From contig CAZLZD010000011.1 in NCBI GenBank assembly GCA_964563925.1, positions 1 through 64,000 of the forward strand: a DNA stretch of 64,000 nucleotides. The letters run 5' to 3'. The notes under the pieces were generated by a model. It saw only the letters and a list, made by a program, of their open reading frames with translations, did not search any database and was not told the origin of the DNA. This document shows positions 17,410 through 26,279 of the stretch, one piece after another. Made by a program: the position numbers and the translations under genes. Numbering within the stretch: the first letter of the stretch is position 1; the number at the start of each line of letters is the position of its first letter. The stretch comes from JAUILA01 sp964563925. Lineage in GTDB: Bacteria; Bacteroidota; Bacteroidia; Cytophagales; Cyclobacteriaceae.

Positions 17410-18243
17410 GTGAATCCGAATCCTGAATTTTCCAATAAAACGATAGTTATCACCGGGGGTGGGGGTGTACTTTGCAGCCACATGGCACATACCCTTGCCG
17501 CGCAGGGAGCACGTGTGGCGGTCCTGGATATTTCCGAGGCGAATGCGGCGGTTGTGGCTGATGAAATTAACAATTCAGGGGGTACCGCCCTGGCGGTGGA
17601 AGCAGATGTGCTCTCCCGGGAAAGCCTGGAAAAGGCCAGGGAAAAAGTCAACCAGAAGCTCGGGCCGTGCGACATCCTGATAAATGGTGCCGGGGGTAAT
17701 CATCCGAAGGGAACCACAGGTACCGAGTTCTTTGAGAAGGCCGACAAGGAGCTGACCACCTTTTTTGATCTTGACCCGGCGGGCATCCAGTTTGTGTTTA
17801 ATCTCAATTTCATTGGCTCATTATTGCCCACCCAGGTCTTTGCCAGGGACATGACAGACAGGAGCGACTGTTCGGTAATCATGATTTCCTCTATGAACGC
17901 CTTCAGGCCCCTTACGAAGATCCCTGCGTATTCTGCTGCCAAAGCCGCCATCAGCAACTTTACCCAATGGCTTGCCGTGCATTTTGCAAAAACAGGTCTC
18001 CGTGTAAATGCCCTCGCGCCGGGCTTTTTCCTGACCAACCAGAACCGCACCTTGCTGCTCAATGAATCCGGCGAACTCACCCCAAGGGGTAAAACAATAA
18101 TTCAGCATACGCCCATGGAGCGCTTTGGTAATCCCGAAGACCTCGACGGTGCCCTCCTCTGGCTTTGCAGCCGGAGTTCAGCATTTGTAACCGGAGTGGT
18201 CATCCCTGTGGATGGCGGGTTCAATGCGTATAGCGGTGTCTGA
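17410..18243 (+). CDS. SDR-type D-mannonate oxidoreductase (fructuronate reductase)
   Basis: 277-residue short-chain dehydrogenase. The nucleotide-binding motif is GGGGVLCSHMA in the Rossmann first turn, NGAGGNHP the second signature, and catalytic Ser/Tyr/Lys occur in ISSMNAF and YSAAKAA. The ending (GVVIPVDGGFNAYSGV) is typical of the fructuronate reductase branch of the SDR family, which replaces the unrelated long-chain UxuB of E. coli. It would reduce D-fructuronate to D-mannonate with NAD(P)H in the cytoplasm. The start is GTG, preceded by operator 2. Its 3' end overlaps the epimerase gene, so translation is probably coupled. Confidence 0.85.
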   Translation: MNPNPEFSNKTIVITGGGGVLCSHMAHTLAAQGARVAVLDISEANAAVVADEINNSGGTALAVEADVLSRESLEKAREKVNQKLGPCDILINGAGGNHPKGTTGTEFFEKADKELTTFFDLDPAGIQFVFNLNFIGSLLPTQVFARDMTDRSDCSVIMISSMNAFRPLTKIPAYSAAKAAISNFTQWLAVHFAKTGLRVNALAPGFFLTNQNRTLLLNESGELTPRGKTIIQHTPMERFGNPEDLDGALLWLCSRSSAFVTGVVIPVDGGFNAYSGV

Positions 18244-19489
18244 CAATGAGTCAAATATATTGACCCCTTTTTCCTTCGGTATAGGGGACCGTTTTGCCCG
18301 GCAGGGTGACTTTCAGCTTAAGGCATTCGGGGAACTGGAGAAGCAGGGCGTAATTGTCACGCCCGTCTGGAACAAGTCGCATCGCGAACATAAAACAGTG
18401 GGCTCGGAGCCTGCATCAGTCATGCAGGAGGCAATTCAGGCAGTAAAGAACCAAAAGTGGCCCCATGCCTGGCACGTGGATGCTGATCATATCACCCTTG
18501 AAACAGTTGATGCCTATATAGGCCATGCCGATTTCTTCACCATCGATGTGGCAGACCGGATCAACCACCGGATGGAGCCCGCCGAACAGGAAGAATTTCT
18601 CAGGCTACACGGCGACATGGCGGGAAGCCTCACCATTGAAGGTATTGACCAGCCCTTTGAGATTACGGAAAAAGAGCTCCTGGAGTATGGCAACCTCTAC
18701 TGGAATGCCGCCGTCAGGGCCGGTGAAATTTACAAATATATTGCTGACAGGAAGCCTTCATTTATTGCCGAAGTGTCAATGGATGAAGTTACCGCCCCGC
18801 AAAAACCGGTTGAATTGTATTTCATCCTCGGCCTGCTCGCCCGCCAGGGGGTCATGCTGCAGACCCTGGCCCCGAAGTTTACAGGCCGGTTTAATAAAGG
18901 GGTGGACTACGAGGGGGACCTGGAGGCATTTGAGAAAGAGTTTGAATACGACCTGCTGGTAGTAAAACAGGCCATCAGGGACTTTGGACTGCCTGTATCA
19001 CTAAAACTCAGCGTACATACCGGCAGTGATAAATTCTCCCTTTATCCGATCATAAACCGATTGGTTAAAAAACATGACACCGGCCTTCACCTGAAAACCG
19101 CAGGCACCACATGGCTGGAGGAGGTAATCGGGCTTGCCCTTGCAGGCGGGAAGGCGACAGAACTTGTAAGGTCTATCTATCGCCAGGCCATTCAACGGTT
19201 TGAGGAACTGACCGGTCCGTACTCCCAGGTGCTTAATATCGACATCAATAAACTGCCGCACCCTGAAGATTTTGATCATCTCTCCGGTGAGGAGCTTGCC
19301 GATACCATCCGGCATAACAAAAATAGCCCGTTATACAACGGTCATGTGAGGCAACTCATGCATACCGCCTATAAGATTGCGGCGGAAAATGAACAATTGA
19401 TTCCCCTGCTGAAAGAACACAGGGAAATTGCCGGGCATGAGGTATATGAAAATATTTATTCACGACATTTAGTACCCTTATTTCTATGA
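18212..19489 (+). CDS. uxaE: Tagaturonate epimerase
   Basis: 425-residue protein of the UxaE family, which interconverts D-tagaturonate and D-fructuronate and so feeds galacturonate into the glucuronate branch. The N-terminal block FSFGIGDRFARQGDFQLKA, the HVDADHI and FFTIDVADRIN stretches and KLSVHTGSDKFSLYP are characteristic of the family, which is often annotated as hypothetical. The first ATG (18212) overlaps the SDR gene by 32 bp; an ATG at 18224 or a GTG at 18236 are alternatives and give ends closer to the conserved part. The stop forms an ATGA overlap with the uxuA relic. Confidence 0.85.
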   Translation: MAGSMRIAVSDNESNILTPFSFGIGDRFARQGDFQLKAFGELEKQGVIVTPVWNKSHREHKTVGSEPASVMQEAIQAVKNQKWPHAWHVDADHITLETVDAYIGHADFFTIDVADRINHRMEPAEQEEFLRLHGDMAGSLTIEGIDQPFEITEKELLEYGNLYWNAAVRAGEIYKYIADRKPSFIAEVSMDEVTAPQKPVELYFILGLLARQGVMLQTLAPKFTGRFNKGVDYEGDLEAFEKEFEYDLLVVKQAIRDFGLPVSLKLSVHTGSDKFSLYPIINRLVKKHDTGLHLKTAGTTWLEEVIGLALAGGKATELVRSIYRQAIQRFEELTGPYSQVLNIDINKLPHPEDFDHLSGEELADTIRHNKNSPLYNGHVRQLMHTAYKIAAENEQLIPLLKEHREIAGHEVYENIYSRHLVPLFL

Positions 19490-19644
19490 GCCTCGAACAG
19501 ACATGGTGCTGGTTTGGTCCGAATGACCCGGTAAGCCTCACTGACATACGGCGGTATCCGGGGTATCCGGAAATAAGTCGTTCACTCAGACTGGCAGCAC
19601 TAAGGGGGCTTGTAGTTGGGATACGTAAATCAACGGGCCTATGA
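19486..19644 (+). pseudogene. uxuA: Internally deleted remnant of mannonate dehydratase uxuA
   Basis: An ATG in ATGA overlap with the epimerase stop opens a 52-codon frame ending in TGA that overlaps uxaC, again by ATGA. Its first part, MSLEQTWCWFGPNDPVSLTD, matches the well-known start of UxuA (LEQTW.W.GPNDPVSL.DIRQ). Its second part, PGYPEISRSLRLAALRGLVV, resembles the UxuA C-terminal end (NPGY..IGRL.GLAEVRG). About 330-350 central residues, including all metal-binding residues, are absent. At the junction an 8 bp direct repeat GGTATCCG occurs at 19553-19560 and 19562-19569. The peptide cannot be a dehydratase. It could be a real in-frame deletion or an assembly collapse. Confidence 0.75.
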
Positions 19645-21044
19645 AATCGTTCTTGAACATGGATTTTCTGCTGGATAACCGCACGTCAAAAATTCTGTAC
19701 TTTGATTATGCGGCCACCATGCCAATTATAGATTATCACAATCACCTGTCACCTGCCAACATTGCCGGCAATCGCAGGTTTGATAATATCACTGAGGCCT
19801 GGCTGGAAGGAGATCACTATAAGTGGCGCGCGATGCGTACCAATGGCATTCCGGAAAAGTTCATCACCGGCGATGCCGACCCCAAAGCCAAATTCGAAAG
19901 ATGGGGGGAAACCGTTCCCTACACGATGGGCAATCCGTTGTATCACTGGACCCACCTGGAATTACAACGCTATTTCAAAATAGACCAGATCCTTGACAGT
20001 TCGTCTGCGGGTTCAATCTATGAGAATGCCTCAGGGCAGTTACGCTCCGGGACAATGGGATGCCGGGACTTGCTGACAAAAATGAATGTAAAAGTCATTT
20101 GTACAACGGATGACCCGGTTGACAACCTTTCTTATCACGAGCAGATGAAAGGCAGCAAGCCGGTTATGCTGCCGGCTTTTCGGCCCGATAAGGTATTTGG
20201 CATCGCCGATGCAGAGACATTCAATACCTACGTCGACAGGCTTGGAGAATCTGCCGCCACTGAGATTAAGTCATTCGATGATCTTCTGCAGGCGCTTCGG
20301 TCCCGCGTCGAATATTTCGACCTCCATGGCTGCCGGTTATCAGACCACGGCCTGGAACAACTTTATCCCTTTCATAAAAATATACAGGCATCCGATGTGT
20401 TTCTTAAGGCACGCAGCGGCGGACAGGTGTCGGCCGATGAAGCACAACACTTCATCATGACGGTGTTATTTGAGCTCTGCCTGATGTATCATGAAAAGAA
20501 CTGGGTTCAGCAGTTTCATTTGGGCGCCATCAGGAACAACAGCCGGCGCATGTACCGGAACCTTGGACCCGATACCGGATTTGATTCAATTGGTGACTTT
20601 ACTCAGGCAAGGTCCCTTTCGGCATTTCTTGACAAGCTCGACATGACTGACCAGCTGACCAGGACGATCCTGTACAATTTAAATCCTTCCGACAATGAAG
20701 TGATGGCCACCATGGCAGGAAACTTTAATGACGGCAGCATACCCGGCAAGGTTCAGTTTGGCGCAGCCTGGTGGTTCCTTGACCAAAAAGAGGGGATGGA
20801 GGCTCAAATGACTACCCTGGCCAATATGGGCCTGCTAAGCCGGTTTGTCGGCATGTTAACCGACTCGCGCTCATTCCTTTCCTTTCCGAGGCATGAATAC
20901 TTTCGGCGAATTCTGTGCAACATGCTGGGCGAGATGGTGGAAAAAGGACTTCTGCCCGGCGACATCACCTGGCTTGGTAAAATGGTACAGGACATTTGCT
21001 TTCACAATTCAAAAGAATATTTTGCATTAAAAGCATATTGCTGA
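19641..21044 (+). CDS. uxaC: Glucuronate/galacturonate isomerase
   Basis: 467-residue uronate isomerase of the amidohydrolase superfamily. It converts D-glucuronate to D-fructuronate and D-galacturonate to D-tagaturonate. Visible hallmarks are IIDYHNHLSP (metal-binding HxH), AWLEGDHYKWRAMR, TTDDPVDNL, QFHLGAIRNNS and LTDSRSFLSFPRHEYFRRILC near the end. Length equals the family norm (about 465-470). The start overlaps the uxuA relic by four bases. It sits in the middle of the operon and supplies both branches handled by UxaE and the SDR reductase. Confidence 0.95.
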   Translation: MKSFLNMDFLLDNRTSKILYFDYAATMPIIDYHNHLSPANIAGNRRFDNITEAWLEGDHYKWRAMRTNGIPEKFITGDADPKAKFERWGETVPYTMGNPLYHWTHLELQRYFKIDQILDSSSAGSIYENASGQLRSGTMGCRDLLTKMNVKVICTTDDPVDNLSYHEQMKGSKPVMLPAFRPDKVFGIADAETFNTYVDRLGESAATEIKSFDDLLQALRSRVEYFDLHGCRLSDHGLEQLYPFHKNIQASDVFLKARSGGQVSADEAQHFIMTVLFELCLMYHEKNWVQQFHLGAIRNNSRRMYRNLGPDTGFDSIGDFTQARSLSAFLDKLDMTDQLTRTILYNLNPSDNEVMATMAGNFNDGSIPGKVQFGAAWWFLDQKEGMEAQMTTLANMGLLSRFVGMLTDSRSFLSFPRHEYFRRILCNMLGEMVEKGLLPGDITWLGKMVQDICFHNSKEYFALKAYC

Positions 21045-21048
21045 GCAC

Positions 21049-22056
21049 ATGGTATTATCACTGGGAGAAATAATATTAAGACTAAATACCGTTTCAAATC
21101 AGAAACTGGAACAGGCTTCACAATTTGACGCGTACTGGGGCGGATCAGAAGCCAACGTACTGATCAACCTGTCACTCCTGAATAATCAATGTCGCTTTCT
21201 TACCAAGCTTCCCGACTCGCCGCTGGGCACGGCTGTTCACCATACGCTTAACCGCTTCCGGATCGATACATCGTTTATCAGTCAGGGAGGAAAACGTATA
21301 GGAATCTATTACATGGAGCACGGGTCATCCGTCCGCCCGGGAAAAATAATATATGACCGGGAAGGTGCCTCGGTCAATGACCTGACGCCCGATGAGGTGG
21401 ACTGGGAATCTCTTTTTGACCAGGTGAAATGGGTTCACTGGTCAGGGATAACTCCGGCCCTATCGGCTAATACGGCGGCCCTCACAGAACGCATGGTAAC
21501 GGAGGCCTCCGGGCGAAACCTGCCTGTTTCCTGCGATCTCCATTACCGGTCAAGCTTATGGAATTATGGAAAATCACCCGGTGATATCATCCCGGGTCTG
21601 CTTGATAAAACCACACTGCTGGTCGGGGACCCCTACGCCATCATGCAGATGACCGGATCCGGGGCAAAGCCAAAACAATTTCTGTCCGACGACGACCTGT
21701 TCGCCTCATTCAGCCGTATCATGGAACAGTTCAGGGAATTGCGTGCAATAGCCATGCTCTCCCGGCAGGTAGACAGCGCCACCGACAACACCCTTCACGG
21801 AGTTATGTATGACGGCAACCCTTACAGGTCACAGGATTACAGGATCAACCCGGTGACTGACCGGATCGGGGGCGGTGATGCATTTATGTCCGGGATTATT
21901 GATGGATTTATAAAGGGCCAGTCGCCAAAAGATACGATAGCAAATGCCGCGGCAATTGCTGCCTATAAACATACGGTTCCCGGAGACCACCTTGAGGGCG
22001 GACCAGGTGACTTCCGTGATTTTGCTAAAGACGGAAAAGGAGAATTGAAGAGATAA
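21049..22056 (+). CDS. kdgK: 2-keto-3-deoxygluconate kinase (PfkB family)
   Basis: 335-residue PfkB-type sugar kinase. The N-terminus (LSLGEIILRLN) and the glycine-rich YWGGSEANVLINLSLL are typical of the KDG kinase branch, and DRIGGGDAFMSGIIDG is the catalytic anion-hole/Asp motif near the C-terminus. It phosphorylates 2-keto-3-deoxy-D-gluconate to KDPG. The gene begins 4 bp after uxaC and ends 4 bp before the aldolase gene, so they are one operon. KDG must come from mannonate dehydration, the step missing in this locus. Confidence 0.9.
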   Translation: MVLSLGEIILRLNTVSNQKLEQASQFDAYWGGSEANVLINLSLLNNQCRFLTKLPDSPLGTAVHHTLNRFRIDTSFISQGGKRIGIYYMEHGSSVRPGKIIYDREGASVNDLTPDEVDWESLFDQVKWVHWSGITPALSANTAALTERMVTEASGRNLPVSCDLHYRSSLWNYGKSPGDIIPGLLDKTTLLVGDPYAIMQMTGSGAKPKQFLSDDDLFASFSRIMEQFRELRAIAMLSRQVDSATDNTLHGVMYDGNPYRSQDYRINPVTDRIGGGDAFMSGIIDGFIKGQSPKDTIANAAAIAAYKHTVPGDHLEGGPGDFRDFAKDGKGELKR

Positions 22057-22060
22057 CGAG

Positions 22061-22726
22061 ATGGATGCACACAAGGATATTTCAGGAATGATGAACTCAC
22101 TGGGAATGGTACCGGTCTTTTATCATGACGACACCCAGCTTGCCGTAGACGTACTGCATGCATGTTATGAGGGAGGTTTGCGATTGTTTGAGTTTACCAA
22201 CCGCGGAAAAAATGCACTGAGTGTATTTGAAAAGCTGCAGGAATTTTCCCGCAAGTCTCTTCCGGATCTTCTCCTGGGTGCGGGCTCAGTTATTAACGGC
22301 AATTCAGCAGAAGAATATATTACAGCCGGAGCCGATTTTATCGTCTCCCCGCTAATCAGTGATTCCATCACGGATGTCTGCCGGAATAATGAAATCATGC
22401 ATATTCCCGGCTGTGGTACCGTAACCGAAGTCGGCCGCGCACAGAAGAGCGGGGCCCTGGTAGTAAAATTATTCCCGGCAGAAGTCATGGGCCCTTCATT
22501 CATCCGGGCCGTGCTGGGTCCCATGCCCTGGAGCAAAATCATGCCCACCGGGGGCGTCACAACCGACCGGGAAAATCTTAAGGCCTGGTTTGATGCCGGC
22601 GCCTATTGCGTGGGAATGGGTTCTTCTCTTTTTACCAGTGAAATTCTCCGGGAGGGAAATATGGCCCTTCTTACCCGGAGGGTCAGCGAAACTTTACAAA
22701 TAATCCGGGAGGTGCGAAATGCGTAA
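22061..22726 (+). CDS. kdgA: KDPG/KHG aldolase
   Basis: 221-residue class I aldolase cleaving 2-keto-3-deoxy-6-phosphogluconate into pyruvate and glyceraldehyde-3-phosphate. Marks are LRLFEFTNRG (catalytic Glu), AGADFIVSPLIS, PGCGTVTEV, and VVKLFPAEVMGP with the Schiff-base Lys, followed by MPTGGVTTDREN. Its length is normal for the family. The 3' end overlaps the TRAP binding-protein gene by 8 bp, tying the uptake system to the catabolic genes. Confidence 0.95.
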   Translation: MDAHKDISGMMNSLGMVPVFYHDDTQLAVDVLHACYEGGLRLFEFTNRGKNALSVFEKLQEFSRKSLPDLLLGAGSVINGNSAEEYITAGADFIVSPLISDSITDVCRNNEIMHIPGCGTVTEVGRAQKSGALVVKLFPAEVMGPSFIRAVLGPMPWSKIMPTGGVTTDRENLKAWFDAGAYCVGMGSSLFTSEILREGNMALLTRRVSETLQIIREVRNA

Positions 22727-23690
22727 CTTAATGATTACACTTCTGGCGGCCATGTGCTTCGCTTGCCAGCCTGAAAGGAATGTAACTGAATTGAAGCTTG
22801 GTCACAGTCTCGATATAACCCATCCGGTGCATCAGGGTATCCTGGATTTTGCGGAAAGGGTCAATGCCAAATCCGGGGGTACCATGACGATACAGGTGTA
22901 TCCCAATGGCCAGCTGGGCGGAGAAAGGGAACTGCTTGAACTTCTGCAAATCGGAAGCCTGGCCATGACGAAGGTATCAGCTGCAGTAATGGAAAATTTC
23001 GCGCCCAGCTATAAGGTCCTGGGTTTGCCTTACCTGTTCCGGGACGGGGATCATCTGTTCCAGGTGTTGCAGGGTGATATCGGGAATGAACTGCTCAGCC
23101 AGGGCGAAAAGTACCGGCTTCGGGGTCTTTGCTTCTACGATGCCGGTGCCCGGAGCTTTTACACCAAGGATAAGCCGATCCGTACCCCGGAAGACCTGGA
23201 GGGCCTCAAATTGCGGGTAATGAAAAGCAATACGGCCGTCAACATGGTCAATACCCTCGGCGGGTCCCCCACGCCAATTTCATTTGGAGAACTGTACACA
23301 GCCCTGCAACAGGGAGTGGTGGACGGAGCCGAAAACAACCCTCCCAGTTTCTTTTCCGCACGGCATTATGAGGTCTGTAAATATTATTCGCTGGACGAAC
23401 ATACCGCCGTACCCGATGTCCTGCTCATCAGTACCGAATGGTGGGCGATGATGTCGGACGAACAAAAGGCATGGGTTCAGGAAGCGGCAAGGGAGTCCGT
23501 GGCGTTTCAGCGGAAAGTCTGGGCCGAATCTGTGAAAGAATCACTGCAAAAAGTTCAGGAAGCCGGGGTGGAGATCATCTATCCTGATAAGGAGGCCTTC
23601 AGCCGGGAAGTAACCCCGTTGCATGAATCATACAAGGACCAGCCGGAACTCTATGACCTGATCACACGAATAAAAAATACAGGATTATGA
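22719..23690 (+). CDS. dctP: TRAP transporter substrate-binding protein (DctP family)
   Basis: 323-residue solute receptor for a tripartite ATP-independent periplasmic transporter. The signal ends in CFAC, giving a lipoprotein Cys. Conserved parts are KLGHSLDITHPVHQGI, the ligand-gripping EGLKLRVMKSNTAVNM (Arg), and ALQQGVVDGAENNPPSFF. The position between kdgA and dctQ argues for hexuronate as ligand. TRAP receptors for glucuronate and galacturonate are known in this family. It overlaps the next gene by four bases (ATGA). Confidence 0.92.
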   Translation: MRNLMITLLAAMCFACQPERNVTELKLGHSLDITHPVHQGILDFAERVNAKSGGTMTIQVYPNGQLGGERELLELLQIGSLAMTKVSAAVMENFAPSYKVLGLPYLFRDGDHLFQVLQGDIGNELLSQGEKYRLRGLCFYDAGARSFYTKDKPIRTPEDLEGLKLRVMKSNTAVNMVNTLGGSPTPISFGELYTALQQGVVDGAENNPPSFFSARHYEVCKYYSLDEHTAVPDVLLISTEWWAMMSDEQKAWVQEAARESVAFQRKVWAESVKESLQKVQEAGVEIIYPDKEAFSREVTPLHESYKDQPELYDLITRIKNTGL

Positions 23691-24163
23691 GGAAGCATGT
23701 TGACAGATGGCTTGAGCGCCTCCTGGTTCTGCTGATGGGAGCGATGGTACTGAATGTTCTGTGGCAGGTTGCTTCACGATACCTGCTTAATGACCCCAGT
23801 GCCTTCACCGACGAACTTGCCGGGTTTCTTATGATCTGGGTCGGGCTGCTGGGCGCCGCCTATGCCACGGGAAAAGGCCTTCACCTGGCCATAGACCTTT
23901 TACATGAATATTCCTCTGCCGGCCTTCAGAAAAGACTGGATACCGTCATCAACCTTTTAATCACCTTCTTTGCCCTTTCCATCCTAGTCATCGGAGGAAC
24001 GCGCCTGGTTTATCTGACCTTGCTTCTTGAACAGTCTTCCGCAAATCTCGAGGTACCGCTTGGGTATGTCTACCTGGCAGTTCCCGTTAGTGGAATTCTC
24101 ATGGTTTATTATTCTATACATAACATTTTCTTACCAAATACCTCTGCCCATGACCGCCAATGA
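23687..24163 (+). CDS. dctQ: TRAP transporter small permease (DctQ)
   Basis: 158-residue inner-membrane protein with four predicted helices, starting MRKHVDRWLERLLVLLMG. The motif FTDELAGFLMIWVGLLGAAYA is the conserved second-helix region of the family. It forms a complex with the large permease. The gene overlaps both neighbours, so the three TRAP genes are translated together. Confidence 0.92.
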   Translation: MRKHVDRWLERLLVLLMGAMVLNVLWQVASRYLLNDPSAFTDELAGFLMIWVGLLGAAYATGKGLHLAIDLLHEYSSAGLQKRLDTVINLLITFFALSILVIGGTRLVYLTLLLEQSSANLEVPLGYVYLAVPVSGILMVYYSIHNIFLPNTSAHDRQ

Positions 24164-25445
24164 AGTACTGATCCTTCTTATCAGTTTTTTTATCCTTCTG
24201 GGCATCGGGTTGCCGGTTGCATATTGCATCGGACTTTCTTCGCTGGTAACACTTGTGGTAAGCATGCCTGCGCTGCCGGCGGTGACTACACTTGCTCAGC
24301 GGATTGCCACAGGTCTTGACAGTTTTGCCTTGCTGGCTATTCCATTTTTCATCTTATCCGGACAACTGATGAACCGGGGAGGGATTGCCACCCGGCTGAT
24401 CGATTTTGCCAAAGTCATTGCCGGGAGACTGCCGGGTGGGCTGGCCTATGTGAATATTCTGGCCTGCATGCTGTTTGGAGCCATTTCAGGATCGGCGGTC
24501 GCCGCAGCCTCGGCGATTGGCGGATTCATGATCCCGCGCATGGAAAAGGAAGGATATAGCCGGCCGTTCAGTGCCGCAGTAAACATTTCATCGGCTACCA
24601 CCGGGTTGATCATTCCCCCGAGTAACATTCTCATTATATTTTCACTGGCCAGCGGGGGTGCTTCGATTGCCGCACTCTTCCTGGCCGGATACCTCCCCGG
24701 GATTCTGATCGGCTTGTCTTTGATGATCGTAGCCGCCGTCCTGGCCCGAAAGAAACAGGGTACCGAAAAAGACCGGCTGTCTTTACGTCAATCAATACGC
24801 ATTACCCTGCGGGCCATACCAAGCCTGATGTTGCTGATTGTTGTCATCGGGGGAATTGTGGCAGGCATATTTACCGCGACCGAGGCATCGGCCATTGCTG
24901 TACTCTACACCTTTGTCCTGGCCATGGTTTACAAGGAAATTAATTCCGGCGACATCCCGTCCATCCTCCTTGAGTCGGTGAAAACCACCGCGATTGTCAT
25001 GCTGCTCATCAGTACTTCCATGGGTATGTCCTGGGTCATGTCCTACGAAAATATACCCCAGGAGATCACCGCCCTGATGATGGGAATTAGTGATAACCCG
25101 GTAATCATTCTCCTTATCATCAATTTGATCCTGCTCGTGGTCGGGATTTTCATGGATATCACCCCGGCCGTACTCATTTTTACCCCTATTTTCCTGCCGG
25201 TGGTAACCGAACTGGGTATGAGTCCGGTCCAGTTTGGGATCATCATGGTCATGAACCTGTGTATCGGGTTATGTACACCACCGGTAGGTACCGTACTCTT
25301 TGTTGGCTGCAGTGTGGCTAACGTAAGGATCAGGCAGGTGATTCGGCCCCTGGTCCCCATGTTTCTCGCCATGCTTGTCGTACTGCTTCTTACCACCTTC
25401 GTACCGGCACTGAGCATGTGGTTGCCGGATTTCTTCGGTTATTGA
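24150..25445 (+). CDS. dctM: TRAP transporter large permease (DctM)
   Basis: 431-residue protein with about twelve hydrophobic segments. I start at ATG 24150 (MTANEVLILLISFFILLGIGLP), which overlaps dctQ by 14 bp; the open frame runs back to 24027, but those residues are a shadow of dctQ. Family motifs are ALLAIPFFILSGQLMNRGG, MLFGAISGSAVAAASAIG, TGLIIPPSN and GLCTPPVGTVLFVGC. It imports the ligand with sodium. It is the last gene of the operon; its end is convergent with and overlaps the DUF3667 gene by 7 bp. Confidence 0.95.
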   Translation: MTANEVLILLISFFILLGIGLPVAYCIGLSSLVTLVVSMPALPAVTTLAQRIATGLDSFALLAIPFFILSGQLMNRGGIATRLIDFAKVIAGRLPGGLAYVNILACMLFGAISGSAVAAASAIGGFMIPRMEKEGYSRPFSAAVNISSATTGLIIPPSNILIIFSLASGGASIAALFLAGYLPGILIGLSLMIVAAVLARKKQGTEKDRLSLRQSIRITLRAIPSLMLLIVVIGGIVAGIFTATEASAIAVLYTFVLAMVYKEINSGDIPSILLESVKTTAIVMLLISTSMGMSWVMSYENIPQEITALMMGISDNPVIILLIINLILLVVGIFMDITPAVLIFTPIFLPVVTELGMSPVQFGIIMVMNLCIGLCTPPVGTVLFVGCSVANVRIRQVIRPLVPMFLAMLVVLLLTTFVPALSMWLPDFFGY

Positions 25446-26209
25446 AACGTATCACGAAACGCCGGGTCGAATACCGCGTACAAAAATATGCCGGATAAAG
25501 CAATGAACATGAGCAAGATCAGGGAAATTAACAGCGCAAGTGTTCCCTTAACAAAATTCCAGACCCCGTTTCCAGGGTAAAACCGGGCACATACCCAGGC
25601 AAAATAGGCGTAGGACACCAGTGGTAGAATTACACTGGCTGAGGTCATAATCCCCAGCTTATATGGGGTCAGCATTAGTATGCTCAAAATTATGGGGTTA
25701 CCCATGGCATAAAATACAAGTACCGAAGTTTCCAGGAAATTGTATTTTTTGTTGTAGAAAACCAGAAAGGTCCCGAGAATAAACACAGGAATCATGAAGA
25801 AACTGAACAACCTGAAGTTGCTGAAAATCCATTGGTTCATTACTTCCTGGAATTCCTGCTGATTTTCGGTGGTCGCCCCCTCTTCCTCAAAGGAGAAGGC
25901 CCTGGTATATTCAGTCATATCAATGTCCATGAAGGATATGAGCAAAACATAGATAGTTATCAGCAGAAAATAATAACTCAGCGGACTAAAATAACGCACA
26001 CGAACTCCTTCAAGCACTGTATTGATTACTTTCTCAGGTCGTATCGTAAGGTCCCTGAATGTCCGCATGAAACGATTATCGAAACCAAAAAGCCTCGATT
26101 GCAATTCAGTAAAAAGAAATTTCCAGGTAATGCGGGGTACAACCGTCTGTTGGCCACAATGCTGGCAAAATTTACCTGAGACCAATTCGGAGCAATTGGG
26201 ACAATTCAT
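25439..26209 (-). CDS. DUF3667 family membrane protein with N-terminal zinc ribbon
   Basis: 256-residue protein. The N-terminus carries a four-cysteine zinc ribbon (CPNCSELVSGKFCQHCGQQ). Next comes the DUF3667 signature region (LFGFDNRFMRTFRDLTIRPEKVI...RYFSPLSYYFLLITIYV), and then about five hydrophobic helices. The family is widespread in Bacteroidota and of unknown function; the protein should lie in the inner membrane with the zinc ribbon on one side. Convergent to the TRAP operon, so not part of it. Confidence 0.85.
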   Translation of the reverse strand: MNCPNCSELVSGKFCQHCGQQTVVPRITWKFLFTELQSRLFGFDNRFMRTFRDLTIRPEKVINTVLEGVRVRYFSPLSYYFLLITIYVLLISFMDIDMTEYTRAFSFEEEGATTENQQEFQEVMNQWIFSNFRLFSFFMIPVFILGTFLVFYNKKYNFLETSVLVFYAMGNPIILSILMLTPYKLGIMTSASVILPLVSYAYFAWVCARFYPGNGVWNFVKGTLALLISLILLMFIALSGIFLYAVFDPAFRDTFQ

Positions 26210-26279
26210 AGGTCAAGCTGTTAGGATACAATAATACTACAGCAGGCCATCTGATCAAATTTTCAGCATAATATTGAAG

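Noticed and set aside
24027..24149. 41-codon N-terminal extension of dctM
   Set aside because: It is an out-of-frame shadow of dctQ; the ATG at 24150 gives the standard DctM start.
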